A stretch of 64,000 bases of DNA from NCBI RefSeq assembly GCF_007752345.1, contig NZ_CP036299.1:3497501-3561500 (forward strand). The letters are read 5' to 3'. Both the position numbers and the translations under genes were made by a program. Source of the stretch: Planctopirus ephydatiae. GTDB taxonomy: Bacteria; Planctomycetota; Planctomycetia; Planctomycetales; Planctomycetaceae. The notes beneath the pieces were generated by a model. That model was not told where the DNA came from. It worked only from the letters and a program-made list of their open reading frames with translations, and made no database searches. Shown here one piece after another: positions 36,155-45,739 of the stretch; the stretch's first letter is position 1; every line of letters begins with the position of its first letter.

Positions 36155-38281
36155 ATGACACTTCTTCGAGAAACCATTATGGCTTTGACTGCTCATACAG
36201 GATGGATCACCTTCTCAGACTTGTGGCGAATGAGTTTCTCTTCCCGCTGGAGTCATTGCCTGAGTGGTTGTGGTCTGCTGGTGTTAAACCTCATCTGTAT
36301 AACCCCGCTGGCAGCGCAATCAACAACGACAAACGATCATTTTCTCGCACAGGTGACGACCAAAAAAGCTCCACCCGAGCCGATTGATCCGGCATCACTG
36401 ACGAGTATCGAAGAGATCCAGAAGCTGCGACAGGTAAGCGAACTCAAGGATTTAGAACTCCCCCGACCTGCCCAGCCTGCAGACATTCAGGTGTTTCCCA
36501 AAGCCATTGACTGGGCTTTGCGTCATGAGGAAATTCGCAACAGCACGCAACGTGATGCCCTTGTTCGAGTCACCAGACAAGGGCTGAATCGAGTCGCTGC
36601 CGCTGAGAAAAAACAAGCTCCCTGGTTGGCTCCCGGTGGACAGCATGTTCTGGGTTATGTTTCGGAAGTCGATGAATCGATCCAGCCCTATTCGCTCTGG
36701 ATTCCCGAAGGTTATCAGCAGGATAGCACTGATCGATGGCCACTCGAAGTCGTGCTTCATGGCCGGGACAATGATTTGAACGAAGTGAAATTCATTGACC
36801 AGCATGAAGGAAAGACTCTTAAACAGTCGCCAAAGCATTTTCGTCTGGAAGTCTTTGGAAGAGGAAACAATGCCTATCGCTGGGCCGGAGAGACAGATGT
36901 CTTTGAAGCGATCCGGGATGTGACCAGGCGATTTCGCATAGACGATCAGAGAATCAACCTGTGGGGATTTTCCATGGGTGGTGCCGGTGCCTGGCATCTG
37001 GGTGTCCATCATCCGGATCGATGGTCTTCTGTAGGCGCTGGTGCCGGCTTTGCTGATACGATTGTCTACCAGAAGCTCAAAGAGCCCATCGAATCTCCGC
37101 GTCGAGAGCTGTTGCGCATCTACGATGCGGTCGACTATGCCCCCAATGCGGGATTAGTTCCCATGATCGGTTACGGTGGATCGGAGGATCCTCAACTGGC
37201 GGCCGCACAGACCATGCAGAAAGCGGCTCGTGAAGCGGGAGTGGAAATCCCGGTATTGATCGGACAGGGGATGGCTCACAAGTGGCATCCGGAATCCGAA
37301 CAGGAGTTTCAAGCTTTTCATGATCGACATCGCCAAACGGGGCGTGTTCGTTTTCCACTGAATCCAAAGATTCGCTTCACGACCTGGACAGTCAAATACC
37401 CCGAGGCCGACTGGCTGAAAGTCATTCGACAGGAGTTCCCTTACCAGATTTCGACGATTGATGCTGAAATTAAAAATGAAGCTGACCTTGTCGAAGTCTC
37501 TACGAAAAACGTGGCGATCCTGAGTGTGGATCGCCAGGCCGCCGAGTCGATCCGGATTGATGGCAGTGAGGTCTTGCCTCTCCGAAATGCTGCCGAAGGT
37601 TTGCTCCCCGACGTGTATTACGAACTTCGTGGCAACGGTTGGAAACAACTGGAATACAAGGCTTCCCGCGATGTCGAAATCAATGACATGAGGCACAAGC
37701 ATCATCGCCTGCAAGGCCCCATTGATGACGCCTTCACTCAACCATTCGTGCATGTGACAGGGAGCGGGCGGGCATGGAATAGTGCTCACGAGGCCTACAC
37801 GAACTGGTCTCTCAAAAGAAGTCAGCAGGAGTTTGATCGGTGGCTCCGCGGGAGACCGCCGGCAATTGTGGATAACGGTCTGAGTGATGAGATTCTTATG
37901 GACAAGAATTTGGTCTTGTGGGGAGATCCCGGGTCAAACACAGTGATCGCCCGAATTGTCGATCAACTTCCCATCGAATGGACAAAAGACAAAATTTTGG
38001 TGAACGGGAAAGAGTTTTCACCTCAGAACCATGCCATCGCGATGATTGTGCCGAATCCACTGAACTCGTTGAGATACGTTGTGATCAACAGTGGTCACAC
38101 ATTTCATGAAGCTGAGTTCAAAGGTTCCAATGCCCAGTTGTATCCTCGACTGGGAGATCTGGCGGTCATTCGTTTTGAACAGCAGGAAAACGGCAGTTTC
38201 CGGGAAGACATTGTGGAAAATCTGATTCTCGACAGCCGGTGGCAAATTCCTCAGCAACTATCCGCTGATACTCAAAAGTGA
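36155..38281 (+). CDS. Exported alpha/beta hydrolase (prolyl oligopeptidase/esterase type) with large C-terminal domain
   Basis: 708 residues. A signal-peptide-like segment (GCGLLVLNLICITPLAAQS) ends near residue 55; ATG at 36230 would give a more typical signal peptide than 36155. The hydrolase core (about 170-400) has WPLEVVLHGRDND, the nucleophile elbow GFSMGGAGAW, Asp in GYGGSEDPQLA and His in GMAHKWHPES. This is a Ser-Asp-His triad of the esterase D / peptidase S9 type. The following 300 residues form an unassigned domain with beta-rich character. It probably acts outside the cytoplasm on an ester or peptide. Confidence 0.8.
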   Translation: MTLLRETIMALTAHTGWITFSDLWRMSFSSRWSHCLSGCGLLVLNLICITPLAAQSTTTNDHFLAQVTTKKAPPEPIDPASLTSIEEIQKLRQVSELKDLELPRPAQPADIQVFPKAIDWALRHEEIRNSTQRDALVRVTRQGLNRVAAAEKKQAPWLAPGGQHVLGYVSEVDESIQPYSLWIPEGYQQDSTDRWPLEVVLHGRDNDLNEVKFIDQHEGKTLKQSPKHFRLEVFGRGNNAYRWAGETDVFEAIRDVTRRFRIDDQRINLWGFSMGGAGAWHLGVHHPDRWSSVGAGAGFADTIVYQKLKEPIESPRRELLRIYDAVDYAPNAGLVPMIGYGGSEDPQLAAAQTMQKAAREAGVEIPVLIGQGMAHKWHPESEQEFQAFHDRHRQTGRVRFPLNPKIRFTTWTVKYPEADWLKVIRQEFPYQISTIDAEIKNEADLVEVSTKNVAILSVDRQAAESIRIDGSEVLPLRNAAEGLLPDVYYELRGNGWKQLEYKASRDVEINDMRHKHHRLQGPIDDAFTQPFVHVTGSGRAWNSAHEAYTNWSLKRSQQEFDRWLRGRPPAIVDNGLSDEILMDKNLVLWGDPGSNTVIARIVDQLPIEWTKDKILVNGKEFSPQNHAIAMIVPNPLNSLRYVVINSGHTFHEAEFKGSNAQLYPRLGDLAVIRFEQQENGSFREDIVENLILDSRWQIPQQLSADTQK

Positions 38282-38411
38282 TGACAGGTCGTTAGCAGTT
38301 TAGGCAATATTCCCGAGTGGCAACGACTTGTATACTCTCATGACTCATCGCCATCAGTGAGGGCGAATAGCCTCTCACGAGCGACGAGCGATTTTCAATG
38401 GGAGAAAACTC

Positions 38412-38454
38412 GTGTGGCATTGAGTTGCAGCCTGCCAACTACCCAATGCCACAC
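38412..38454 (-). terminator. Hairpin terminator downstream of mqnD
   Basis: An 11-bp perfect inverted repeat GTGTGGCATTG/CAATGCCACAC encloses a second short pairing AGTTG/CAACT. On the minus strand it is followed by GAGTTTTCTC, and it lies about 40 bases after the mqnD stop codon. It may also stop plus-strand transcription from the hydrolase gene. Confidence 0.6.
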
Positions 38455-38492
38455 CCAAATATCTCACAAAACTGGTTCACATGAACCCGCAA

Positions 38493-39377
38493 TCAGCCAA
38501 TGAACTCCAACTCGACCGGATGCGGAATGAGATTGTGTTCATAAGCTCTCGCCAGCAGTAATTTCACGGCTTCACGGCCGCGATCTCCAAAGTCGATCGT
38601 CCAGTCATTCACGTACATACCGACAAAGACATCGGCCTTATGATCATCGAGATCTCGGCCGTACTTCTTGGCGTGGCCTAACGCTTCCTGGCGATGTTCA
38701 AGACCATAGATAATGCTCTGCTTGAGCAGAGCTGTGACTTCTTCCATCGCTTTGCGGCCCAGATCACGCCGGATGGCATTGCCTCCCAGCGGCAAAGGAA
38801 GCCCGGTCTTCTGCAGCCACCATTTACCCAGATCGACCACCAGACTTAAGCCTTGAGAGGCGTAGGTCAACTGGCCTTCGTGAATGATCAGACCCGCATC
38901 GACTTCACCACGCTCGACCACATTCAGAATTTCGTCAAAGGGATAAAGAACGGGGGTAAAACGATCTCCGAGCAGTAATCGCAACGATAAAACGGCTGTG
39001 GTCAACTTTCCAGGAATGGCAATTCTCTTGCCAATCAGATCGTCAATTTCCATCGGCTGACGAGCGACAACCATGGGTCCATAATTATCTCCCATGCTGC
39101 AGCCACAGGCACACAAAGCGTATTTGTCTGTCAAGTAAGCGTAACCATGCAGACTGACTGCGGAAAGCTCTAACTCCCCACGGAAGGCCCGCTGATTGAG
39201 CGTCTCGATATCTTGGAGTTCGTGAGTGAAAACGTACTGGCCGGTCGGAATTTTATCGTTCGCCAATGCATGAAACATGAAGGCATCATCAGGATCAGGG
39301 CTATGGCCTACACGAATAAGGGTTCGATTATCCACGGATCGTACTTTCACAGCAGTTAACAGGCAAAATTCAGCCAT
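38493..39377 (-). CDS. mqnD: Menaquinone biosynthesis protein MqnD family (futalosine pathway)
   Basis: 294 residues from ATG 39377 (ATG 39410 is possible). The family motifs are RVGHSPDPDDAFMFHAL, HELQDIETLNQRAFRGELELSAVSLHGYAYL and GLIIHEGQLTYASQGL, with the periplasmic-binding-protein-like two-lobed fold. MqnD converts cyclic de-hypoxanthine futalosine to 1,4-dihydroxy-6-naphthoate. PVC bacteria commonly use this route. The partner MqnA is similar in fold, but the GDxxxAxF-type lobes here fit MqnD better. Divergent from the haemoglobin gene. Confidence 0.85.
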   Translation of the reverse strand: MAEFCLLTAVKVRSVDNRTLIRVGHSPDPDDAFMFHALANDKIPTGQYVFTHELQDIETLNQRAFRGELELSAVSLHGYAYLTDKYALCACGCSMGDNYGPMVVARQPMEIDDLIGKRIAIPGKLTTAVLSLRLLLGDRFTPVLYPFDEILNVVERGEVDAGLIIHEGQLTYASQGLSLVVDLGKWWLQKTGLPLPLGGNAIRRDLGRKAMEEVTALLKQSIIYGLEHRQEALGHAKKYGRDLDDHKADVFVGMYVNDWTIDFGDRGREAVKLLLARAYEHNLIPHPVELEFIG

Positions 39378-39571
39378 GCACCCTGAAGAGGTGATTTCAG
39401 TAAATTTCAATCAGCCTTGCGTTTCGCTTTACCGGAACGACAGCTGGGTTATAGTCATTTTTTTGATTAACCGCACACGTCCCGTGCAATTAACATCTGA
39501 TGAGCACCAATGGTTCACTGGGATTGAGAACACAGTGAGTGAGAAATCGACTGGTCAGTGCCCGCGATGGG

Positions 39572-40033
39572 ATGACAGAGTTGACGGGAACAACTGTGGT
39601 TTCAATGGGGAGTCGAATTCGATTGTCTGAACCGGCTGTACCTCCTGTAGATCTCCCATCGACGGTGATTCCTGCCATTGGTGAACCCGTCATCAGGCAA
39701 CTCGTGCACGCGTTTTACCAGCGCGTGCAGCATGATGCACTGGTCGGTGGCATGTATCCTCCCAACGAGTGGGAAGCTGCTGAAACCCGCCTGGCAGACT
39801 TTCTGGTCTATCGACTGGGAGGATCACAGGACTACCTCACCAAACGGGGTGCACCACGGCTACGCATGAGACATGCCAGCTTCGCGATCACACCAGCGGC
39901 CAGAAATCGTTGGATGGAACTGATGACCGAAGCACTCGCCGAAGTCCCTCTCCCACAGCCTTATGCGAACATCGTGACGCAGTTTCTCTCTGAGACAGCC
40001 ACGTTTCTCATCAACCGAACTCACTCCCACTAA
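39572..40033 (+). CDS. Group II truncated haemoglobin (TrHbO type)
   Basis: 153 residues from ATG 39572; GTG 39539 and ATG 39605 are alternatives. The globin core opens IRQLVHAFYQRVQHDALVGGMYPP and contains RLADFLVYRLGGSQDYLTKRGAPRLRMRHASFAITPAARNRWMELM. The proximal His lies in LRMRHASF. Such proteins bind O2 or NO and act in oxygen or nitrosative-stress handling. The N-terminal extension of about 25 residues is unusual but not remarkable. It converges on the MnmE-like gene. Confidence 0.88.
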   Translation: MTELTGTTVVSMGSRIRLSEPAVPPVDLPSTVIPAIGEPVIRQLVHAFYQRVQHDALVGGMYPPNEWEAAETRLADFLVYRLGGSQDYLTKRGAPRLRMRHASFAITPAARNRWMELMTEALAEVPLPQPYANIVTQFLSETATFLINRTHSH

Positions 40034-40097
40034 CACAGATCGCGGCTATCGGTTATTTGAAAGCTGAAAAATACCTGACAAGCCAAGTCGATCGTTG

Positions 40098-41345
40098 TCA
40101 GTTCGGACAATTTCCAGTGGCCAGCTCATGTTTTGCCAACAGGTACTGATCGAGATCTGAAGTTTTGAGTGCTGTCAGAATTTTTTGCAGGCAACTCTGC
40201 TGTCGCAAGGTCACGGGAATCATGACGTCTGGTGCAGGGCCACGACGCATGAGTCGTCGCGCCAGGATGTCCAGCAGTGGCATAATGCCTTGAGATGTCA
40301 CTGTCGAAATGGGCAGGGCGTCTGGCCATTGTTGCAATACGTCGCGGTCCATGGGGAGATCGCACTTGTTGAGGAGCACCACCACATCGCGAAACTGGCC
40401 GGAAAGCTGTACGTCAGCCGTCTGCAATGATTGACTCGCATCGACCACATAAATCACCAGATCCGCCTGCCCGGAAGTAGCCATCGTCTTCTGGATGCCT
40501 TCCGCTTCGAGCGGATCTTCACTTTCGCGGACACCTGCGGTATCGGCCAGATGAACCAGCCAGCCACCGATCGCAGTCGAAGCCCGTACAATATCGCGCG
40601 TGGTTCCTGGTTGATCAATCACGATGGAACGCTCGTATCCCAGCAGTCGATTGATCAGGCTCGATTTTCCGGCATTCGGCAAACCGACAATCGAGACGAC
40701 CCAGCCTTCTGTCAGACGTCGACCAACCTCCCACCATTTGAGACTCAACTCCACCGATCGGATCGCTTCATTTCGCGATAGGTCATCCGCAGGCCAGTTG
40801 ATATCTGCCGCGAATTCCGGGAGTTTTTCGAGACTGTGGGCCAGAATCAATTGAGCCGATTTGACAGTCACAGCACGAGTGAGCACCTCTGTGCATTCGG
40901 CAACCAGATAGTTTTTGCGGGAGGCCAGTTGCTGCTGCCACGACTGCACGATCACGCCAATTCCCTGCAGCGAAGTCAAAAGGTTTTCGACCGCAGCAGT
41001 TCCTCCATGGCAGGAGATTTCAAGAACATCCTTTTCAATTTGAGTCAGGACGACCCCTTCAGCATGTCCCAACCCCCAGTGGCCATAATGCACACTTTTC
41101 TCGGGAAGATCGGTCCAGTTGACCTGCCCAGCAGAGTGAAACAATTGTTGGGCCGATGAACTCAGGCGACTTAAATCGCCATGAACACGAACCAGTGCAA
41201 TCGCAGAGCGACCAGCCGGTGACCACTGTGCCGCTGTAATCTGCGTGGCACTCATCTTTTGAGAACTGAGCTGGGCGACGTTTTGCTGTCTGCTATTGGC
41301 AAGCGGTGCCTGATGTGAGCGTTCCTGGTTCACAAAAACTCCCAT
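40098..41345 (-). CDS. MnmE/TrmE-like GTPase lacking the canonical C-terminus
   Basis: 415 residues; ATG 41255 would remove a 30-residue N-terminal extension. The N-terminal domain keeps TAAQWSPAGRSAIALVRVHG and DVLEISCHGG. The G domain is complete: VGLPNAGKSSLINRLLG (G1), the Thr/DTAG switch region GTTRDIV...LADTAGVRESEDP and LLNKCDLP (G4). Canonical MnmE ends in a Cys motif (CIGK) needed for tRNA wobble-uridine modification; this protein ends ATGNCPN. It also lacks the GEF(T/S)xRAFxNGKLDL segment. It may be a diverged paralogue with another role, or a reduced MnmE. Confidence 0.8.
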   Translation of the reverse strand: MGVFVNQERSHQAPLANSRQQNVAQLSSQKMSATQITAAQWSPAGRSAIALVRVHGDLSRLSSSAQQLFHSAGQVNWTDLPEKSVHYGHWGLGHAEGVVLTQIEKDVLEISCHGGTAAVENLLTSLQGIGVIVQSWQQQLASRKNYLVAECTEVLTRAVTVKSAQLILAHSLEKLPEFAADINWPADDLSRNEAIRSVELSLKWWEVGRRLTEGWVVSIVGLPNAGKSSLINRLLGYERSIVIDQPGTTRDIVRASTAIGGWLVHLADTAGVRESEDPLEAEGIQKTMATSGQADLVIYVVDASQSLQTADVQLSGQFRDVVVLLNKCDLPMDRDVLQQWPDALPISTVTSQGIMPLLDILARRLMRRGPAPDVMIPVTLRQQSCLQKILTALKTSDLDQYLLAKHELATGNCPN

Positions 41346-41439
41346 CCTGTGCAGATACGAGGCTCATCCCGTAGTCATGCAGGCCATGCGAAAATCATGT
41401 TCATCACTGAATCGTCTGTCTGGAGAATCACGATTCAGA

Positions 41440-41895
41440 TTAAAACAGCCCTGCATTGGGGCGAGGAGAGTTATCTTCAGATCTCATCGAATCTTCTGAA
41501 TAAAGTTGTTCAGTACCACGTCCTGGATCGGCATCAAAAGGTGCCTCTGGCTCTGTGGCTGGAACACGGCTCAAGGTGGCCTCCGTGCGATCTGACGACA
41601 TCGGCGGAGCCTTCTCGACGCTGGAATCAATGGTACTTTTAATGATGGAATCGACGGGAATTGCCTCTGGCCCGGATCCTTTCAGTTGCGACTTCAGCAT
41701 CTCAACTTTCGATTCAGCATTCTCCAGAATTTCGCTGCAAACCCGATACAGATGAATGCCCCGCTCAAACCCTTGAAGAGCGTCATTCAGTGGTAACTGG
41801 CCTTCATCCAACTGATCAACAATCCCTTGAAGTTCCTCAAGGGCCTCTTCAAAAGAGGGGCCTTCCGTTGATGATGACGATTTTTTGCGAGCCAT
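41440..41895 (-). CDS. xseB: Exodeoxyribonuclease VII small subunit
   Basis: 151 residues. The XseB core is residues 14-72: SFEEALEELQGIVDQLDEGQLPLNDALQGFERGIHLYRVCSEIL. Typical XseB is about 70-85 residues, so roughly 80 extra residues, acidic and low in complexity, are appended. The small subunits wrap the XseA large subunit in the single-strand nuclease. Starts at ATG 41895; xseA is not in this window. Lies between the metal-importer operon and the MnmE-like gene, all on the minus strand. Confidence 0.88.
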   Translation of the reverse strand: MARKKSSSSTEGPSFEEALEELQGIVDQLDEGQLPLNDALQGFERGIHLYRVCSEILENAESKVEMLKSQLKGSGPEAIPVDSIIKSTIDSSVEKAPPMSSDRTEATLSRVPATEPEAPFDADPGRGTEQLYSEDSMRSEDNSPRPNAGLF

Positions 41896-42004
41896 GTTCA
41901 TCCTGTCGATTCCGAGGGATTCCGTCTGAATTCAAGTGTAACAACCCAACGAAAAAATCAGAGTGACTGAAGCTTGAATGCATGATCTCATCACGTTTTA
42001 GTTC

Positions 42005-43381
42005 TCAACTTTCAGGTGGAATCTGCCGACCTTGAGGGTCCTGATCAGGTCGCATCAGATCGTTCGAAAGTTCATGACGCAGTTCCGAAGAAATGTAATG
42101 TTCCGCTCGGCTGGCATTATCGTGCCATTGCTCAGGGCGTAAACCCAATCGCTGAGCCAGAAATGTCTCCCAGAGTCGATGTGCACGCACAATCTGCCGC
42201 CCTCCCTGACGGCCAATCTCAGTCAGCACATAATGTTGATCTTCGTAGGTCATGGCTCCTCTCCTGATCAATTGCCGACTGGCAGCCCAGATTTTCCAGG
42301 CGGGTTGCCCGGTTGATTCCGCCACTAGAGAAGACAGATCTTTCGTCGAAACCTGTCGACCGGCCTCTTCTAATCGATAGAGGACCGCCAGCAGGTCTTC
42401 TTCTGCAATTCGCATCTGGGTGCGCATCTGCTGACCCAGCCGGCTTAATGCTCCATACTCGGGACTCAACAGGAGTGCCAGCAGCAGGCATCCACTGGCC
42501 ACCAGCACCATCATGCCACTCGTACTGACAGCTTCAATCCCGCCCACACCAATCGAAGCCAACAGTGGGCCAACGAGACTGATCGCCAGGATGTGCCCCA
42601 TCACAGCCGAAAACAATCCAATTCCCATCGACAGCAGTATCATCGTAGGAAAGTGGTGTGTCAGCAGCCTCGCTGTGGCAGGGGGAATCACCAGCATTCC
42701 CAAGACCAGCAGACTTCCCACTGTTTGAAACGCCGCCACAATCGTCACGGCGACCAGTACCGCCAGCAGGAGTTGGACACGGGAAGCGGCGATACCTATC
42801 GACTCAGCGAACACGGTATCAAACGTCGAGATCAGCAGTTCTTTATAAAAGAGCAATAGACACGTCAGATTGAGAACCAACGTCACCAGGGCCACAACAA
42901 CACCAATGGGCAGACTGGTTCCTGCAAAAGTCTCAACGACGGCAACCTCCAGATTGCCAAACACAATACAGGCCGGATCGAGATGAATTCGATCGGCCAG
43001 TGTTCTTAACAGCAGCAGGCCCACAGCAAACAAGGTGGTAAACACAATGCCCAATGCGGTATCTGCGTGGATCGTTCGCAATCTCTGCAACTGCTCAATC
43101 AGGACGGAAGCCAGAATCCCTGAGACTGCTGCTCCAGCCAAAAGAATGACCACACTCCAGCCACTTCCTGCTGGAAATAATCCACTCAAGAGAAAAGCCA
43201 CGACCACACCCGGTAAAGCCGCATGACTCACACCATCGGCCAGTAGAGATTGCCTGCGCAAAACCAGAAACGAGCCGGGAATGGCACAAGCCATGGCCAC
43301 CAGTGCAGCCATCACCACCATCCAGGTATCAATCAGACACCAGGTGGAAAGCGCCTGCAGGATTTGCGTCAGTAACTCCAT
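42005..43381 (-). CDS. Metal ABC permease fused to a DtxR/MntR-like domain (second permease)
   Basis: 458 residues. Residues 1-290 form the ZnuB/MntC/TroC-type permease with eight or nine spans and the LRRQSLLADGVSHAALPGVV loop. Residues 325-445 resemble a DtxR/MntR repressor: a winged helix (VLYRLEEAGRQVSTKDLSSLV, then GAMTYEDQHYVLTEIGRQ) and metal-ligand-type residues His401 (RAHRLWE), Glu427 and His428 (RAEHYIS). The 27-residue His-to-His spacing is close to that of MntR (His77/His103). Last gene of the importer operon. Chlamydial YtgCR has the same fusion and is cleaved to free the repressor. No cleavage site can be predicted here. Confidence 0.88.
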   Translation of the reverse strand: MELLTQILQALSTWCLIDTWMVVMAALVAMACAIPGSFLVLRRQSLLADGVSHAALPGVVVAFLLSGLFPAGSGWSVVILLAGAAVSGILASVLIEQLQRLRTIHADTALGIVFTTLFAVGLLLLRTLADRIHLDPACIVFGNLEVAVVETFAGTSLPIGVVVALVTLVLNLTCLLLFYKELLISTFDTVFAESIGIAASRVQLLLAVLVAVTIVAAFQTVGSLLVLGMLVIPPATARLLTHHFPTMILLSMGIGLFSAVMGHILAISLVGPLLASIGVGGIEAVSTSGMMVLVASGCLLLALLLSPEYGALSRLGQQMRTQMRIAEEDLLAVLYRLEEAGRQVSTKDLSSLVAESTGQPAWKIWAASRQLIRRGAMTYEDQHYVLTEIGRQGGRQIVRAHRLWETFLAQRLGLRPEQWHDNASRAEHYISSELRHELSNDLMRPDQDPQGRQIPPES

Positions 43382-43431
43382 GGATTCAATTCATGTCACT
43401 ATCAAGGTTGGCAATGTCGTCACTGGTACCA

Positions 43432-44925
43432 TTAAGGAGAAACTTCACGAACTGAAGTTGCTTCGAGGGGATGGGGGCTGCGAATGACCCCTTGCCCAAA
43501 GTCAATTCGAAGCAGGATCTTCAGTTCATCGACGGTGTGTGGCCCCAGAGCATGTTCCAGTAAGTCGGCAGTACGATCACCTTGCGCGGGTGGAAATTCA
43601 GCATGCTCAATCAAATACAATTCCAGCAGGCGATGCCGCAAAACGACGGCTTTTGCTTTCTGCCAGCCCAGTTCGGTCATTCGCCATTGACCCGCACTAT
43701 CGATTCTTAAATAGCCTCGATTCACTGCCAGTTGTTTGAGAAACGAAAGATCTTTCGGGGGTATGGATTTCGGAAAGCAAACCGCCTGATGCAACCAGAA
43801 TTCGTCCGGGGCCCCGTTCAATGGATGTACACCACTCAAACGCTTGTCCAACGCCAGTTGAGGCAAGTCTGCGTGACCAGTTTCCGCAGGAGCCATTGTT
43901 GCAGATTGGAGTTTCGCCGTTGTTGCTTCGAACTCTTCGAAGGTACTTCGCAGCAGATCGTCCAGCAGCTGCTCCTGTTTCAGCAATCGACGACTCCACC
44001 ACTGATAGATAACGCCATGTGACCGGCCAAAGCCGACACTGATCGCAAAGAACATCGTGGCACAGAGCACAATCGCTGGCCCTGTCGGAACATACTCCAG
44101 TTGACCACTGATCAGTGTTCCCAGCCCTGCAGACACCATCCCCAGCAGTACAGAAACCGGGATCATCAGTCCCAGTCGATCAGACCAGAACCGTGCCGCT
44201 GCAGCGGGCGTCACCATCAATGCCACAACCAGTAAAAAACCCACCATCGGCAGAGCCAGCACACAAATGGCAGCTGTCATCCCAGTCAGCAGCGTATCCA
44301 GCAAAGCGACGGGCAATCCCTGAGCAATGGCAAATTCCCGATCAAAAGCGATCAGCAGGAATTCTTTTCGTAACAGCAGACAGACAATCACGACGATCCC
44401 CGCCAACCCGCCCAGCAGGAGCACATCGGTACTCGAAAGAGCAGCCGCTCTTCCAAAGAGCAGGCCCTCAAGCCCAGCCGCATTTCCTGAAGGAACCTGC
44501 TGAATGATCGAGAAGAAGACAACTCCCAATGCGAGAAATCCACCCAGTGGAATGCCAAAAGCCGCTTCTCCCCAGAGAGGTTTGACCTGCTGAAGTGCAA
44601 AACAGATCAGGACGGCAACCCCCGAAGCAAACATCGATCCACCGACCAGCCACGGAAGTGTGCCAGCTTTCTCGGGGGCCAGCCATAATCCCAAAAGGAA
44701 CGCCATCGCCACACCGGGTAAAGCGGCATGGCTGATCACATCACTCAGCAGAACCTGACGCCGCAAAGTCAAGAAAACACCCATCAATCCGCACGATGCC
44801 CCTAAGAGCATTGTGCCCGAAAGCACCAGCAGAGCGTTGTAACTCATGGAAAACATGGTCTTGAAAGTCACCGTTCTGGCTGAAGCAAATTCAAAGAACT
44901 GATCGATCAATTGGAATTGATCCAA
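43432..44925 (-). CDS. Metal ABC permease fused to a diverged DtxR/MntR-like domain (first permease)
   Basis: 497 residues. The permease part (1-305) contains LRRQVLLSDVISHAALPGVAMAFLL and about eight spans. After a linker of about 60 residues, residues 380-480 match the second half of DtxR/MntR: MTELGWQKAKAVVLRHRLLELYLI with His431, then ADLLEHALG with Glu457 and His458. The spacing equals that in the neighbouring permease. The leading helix-turn-helix is more degenerate (KDLSFLKQLAVNRGYLRIDSAGQ). It lies between the ATPase and the second permease, with a 50-base gap to the latter. Confidence 0.85.
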   Translation of the reverse strand: MDQFQLIDQFFEFASARTVTFKTMFSMSYNALLVLSGTMLLGASCGLMGVFLTLRRQVLLSDVISHAALPGVAMAFLLGLWLAPEKAGTLPWLVGGSMFASGVAVLICFALQQVKPLWGEAAFGIPLGGFLALGVVFFSIIQQVPSGNAAGLEGLLFGRAAALSSTDVLLLGGLAGIVVIVCLLLRKEFLLIAFDREFAIAQGLPVALLDTLLTGMTAAICVLALPMVGFLLVVALMVTPAAAARFWSDRLGLMIPVSVLLGMVSAGLGTLISGQLEYVPTGPAIVLCATMFFAISVGFGRSHGVIYQWWSRRLLKQEQLLDDLLRSTFEEFEATTAKLQSATMAPAETGHADLPQLALDKRLSGVHPLNGAPDEFWLHQAVCFPKSIPPKDLSFLKQLAVNRGYLRIDSAGQWRMTELGWQKAKAVVLRHRLLELYLIEHAEFPPAQGDRTADLLEHALGPHTVDELKILLRIDFGQGVIRSPHPLEATSVREVSP

Positions 44926-44948
44926 CGGGCCTCTATCGCCTCGAAATT

Positions 44949-45737
44949 CTAACTGGTCACGGATTGTCTCGCTGACATCCGCTGGCCCACGGCATCCAGG
45001 ATGGAAAGCTGACCACCGTATGTCGCCTTCAGATTTTGAGGCGTCAACACCTCGGAAACCGCTCCTGCGGCAATCAGCCGCAAGTTTAACAACAGCACTT
45101 CGTCAAAATATTCCGAGACAGTCTGCAGATCATGATGCACGACAATCGTCGTCTTGCCTCGATCTCTCAATGCCTGCAACATGGCCACAATCGATTGCTC
45201 AGTCGTGGCATCGACGGCAGCAAACGGCTCATCCATCAGATAAAGATCGGCATCCTGAGCCAGTGCTCTGGCAAGAAACACCCGCTGCTGCTGGCCTCCG
45301 GAAAGTTGCCCAATCTGACGTCCGGCCACGTCTCCCAGACCCACCTGTTCGAGAGCTGCCAGAGCCCTATTTTTGGCGTCGCGATTCACAGAGCGAAACC
45401 ACCCTACGCGCCCATAACAACCCATGGCCGCCACTTCGAGGGCACTGATCGGGAAATCCCAGTCAACACTGGATCGCTGCGGAACATAGGCCACTTTTTG
45501 TCGAACCTTCTGATAAGGCTGGCCAAAAAACAGAGCCTCTCCATTCTGCCGGGGGATCAAACCCAAAGCCGCCTTCAATAGGGTACTTTTGCCAGCCCCA
45601 TTGGGGCCAACAATCGCGATCAGTTTTCGACTGGGTGAGACATAGTCAATATTCCAGAGCACAGGCTTTCGGCCGTAAGCCACCGTCATATCATGAATGA
45701 CAAGCGGTGAATCTGATGGAGAATTCTCGGCATTCAT
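44949..45737 (-). CDS. Metal ABC transporter ATP-binding protein
   Basis: 262 residues. Walker [10 protein letters not shown], signature [15 protein letters not shown] and Walker B LYLMDEPF are all intact. Closest to the ZnuC/MntB/TroB group, with [17 protein letters not shown] at the N-terminus. The ATG at 45737 sits 2 bases after the stop codon of the binding-protein gene (TGATCATG), so translation is coupled. It energises the two permeases that follow. Confidence 0.93.
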   Translation of the reverse strand: MNAENSPSDSPLVIHDMTVAYGRKPVLWNIDYVSPSRKLIAIVGPNGAGKSTLLKAALGLIPRQNGEALFFGQPYQKVRQKVAYVPQRSSVDWDFPISALEVAAMGCYGRVGWFRSVNRDAKNRALAALEQVGLGDVAGRQIGQLSGGQQQRVFLARALAQDADLYLMDEPFAAVDATTEQSIVAMLQALRDRGKTTIVVHHDLQTVSEYFDEVLLLNLRLIAAGAVSEVLTPQNLKATYGGQLSILDAVGQRMSARQSVTS

Positions 45738-45739
45738 GA

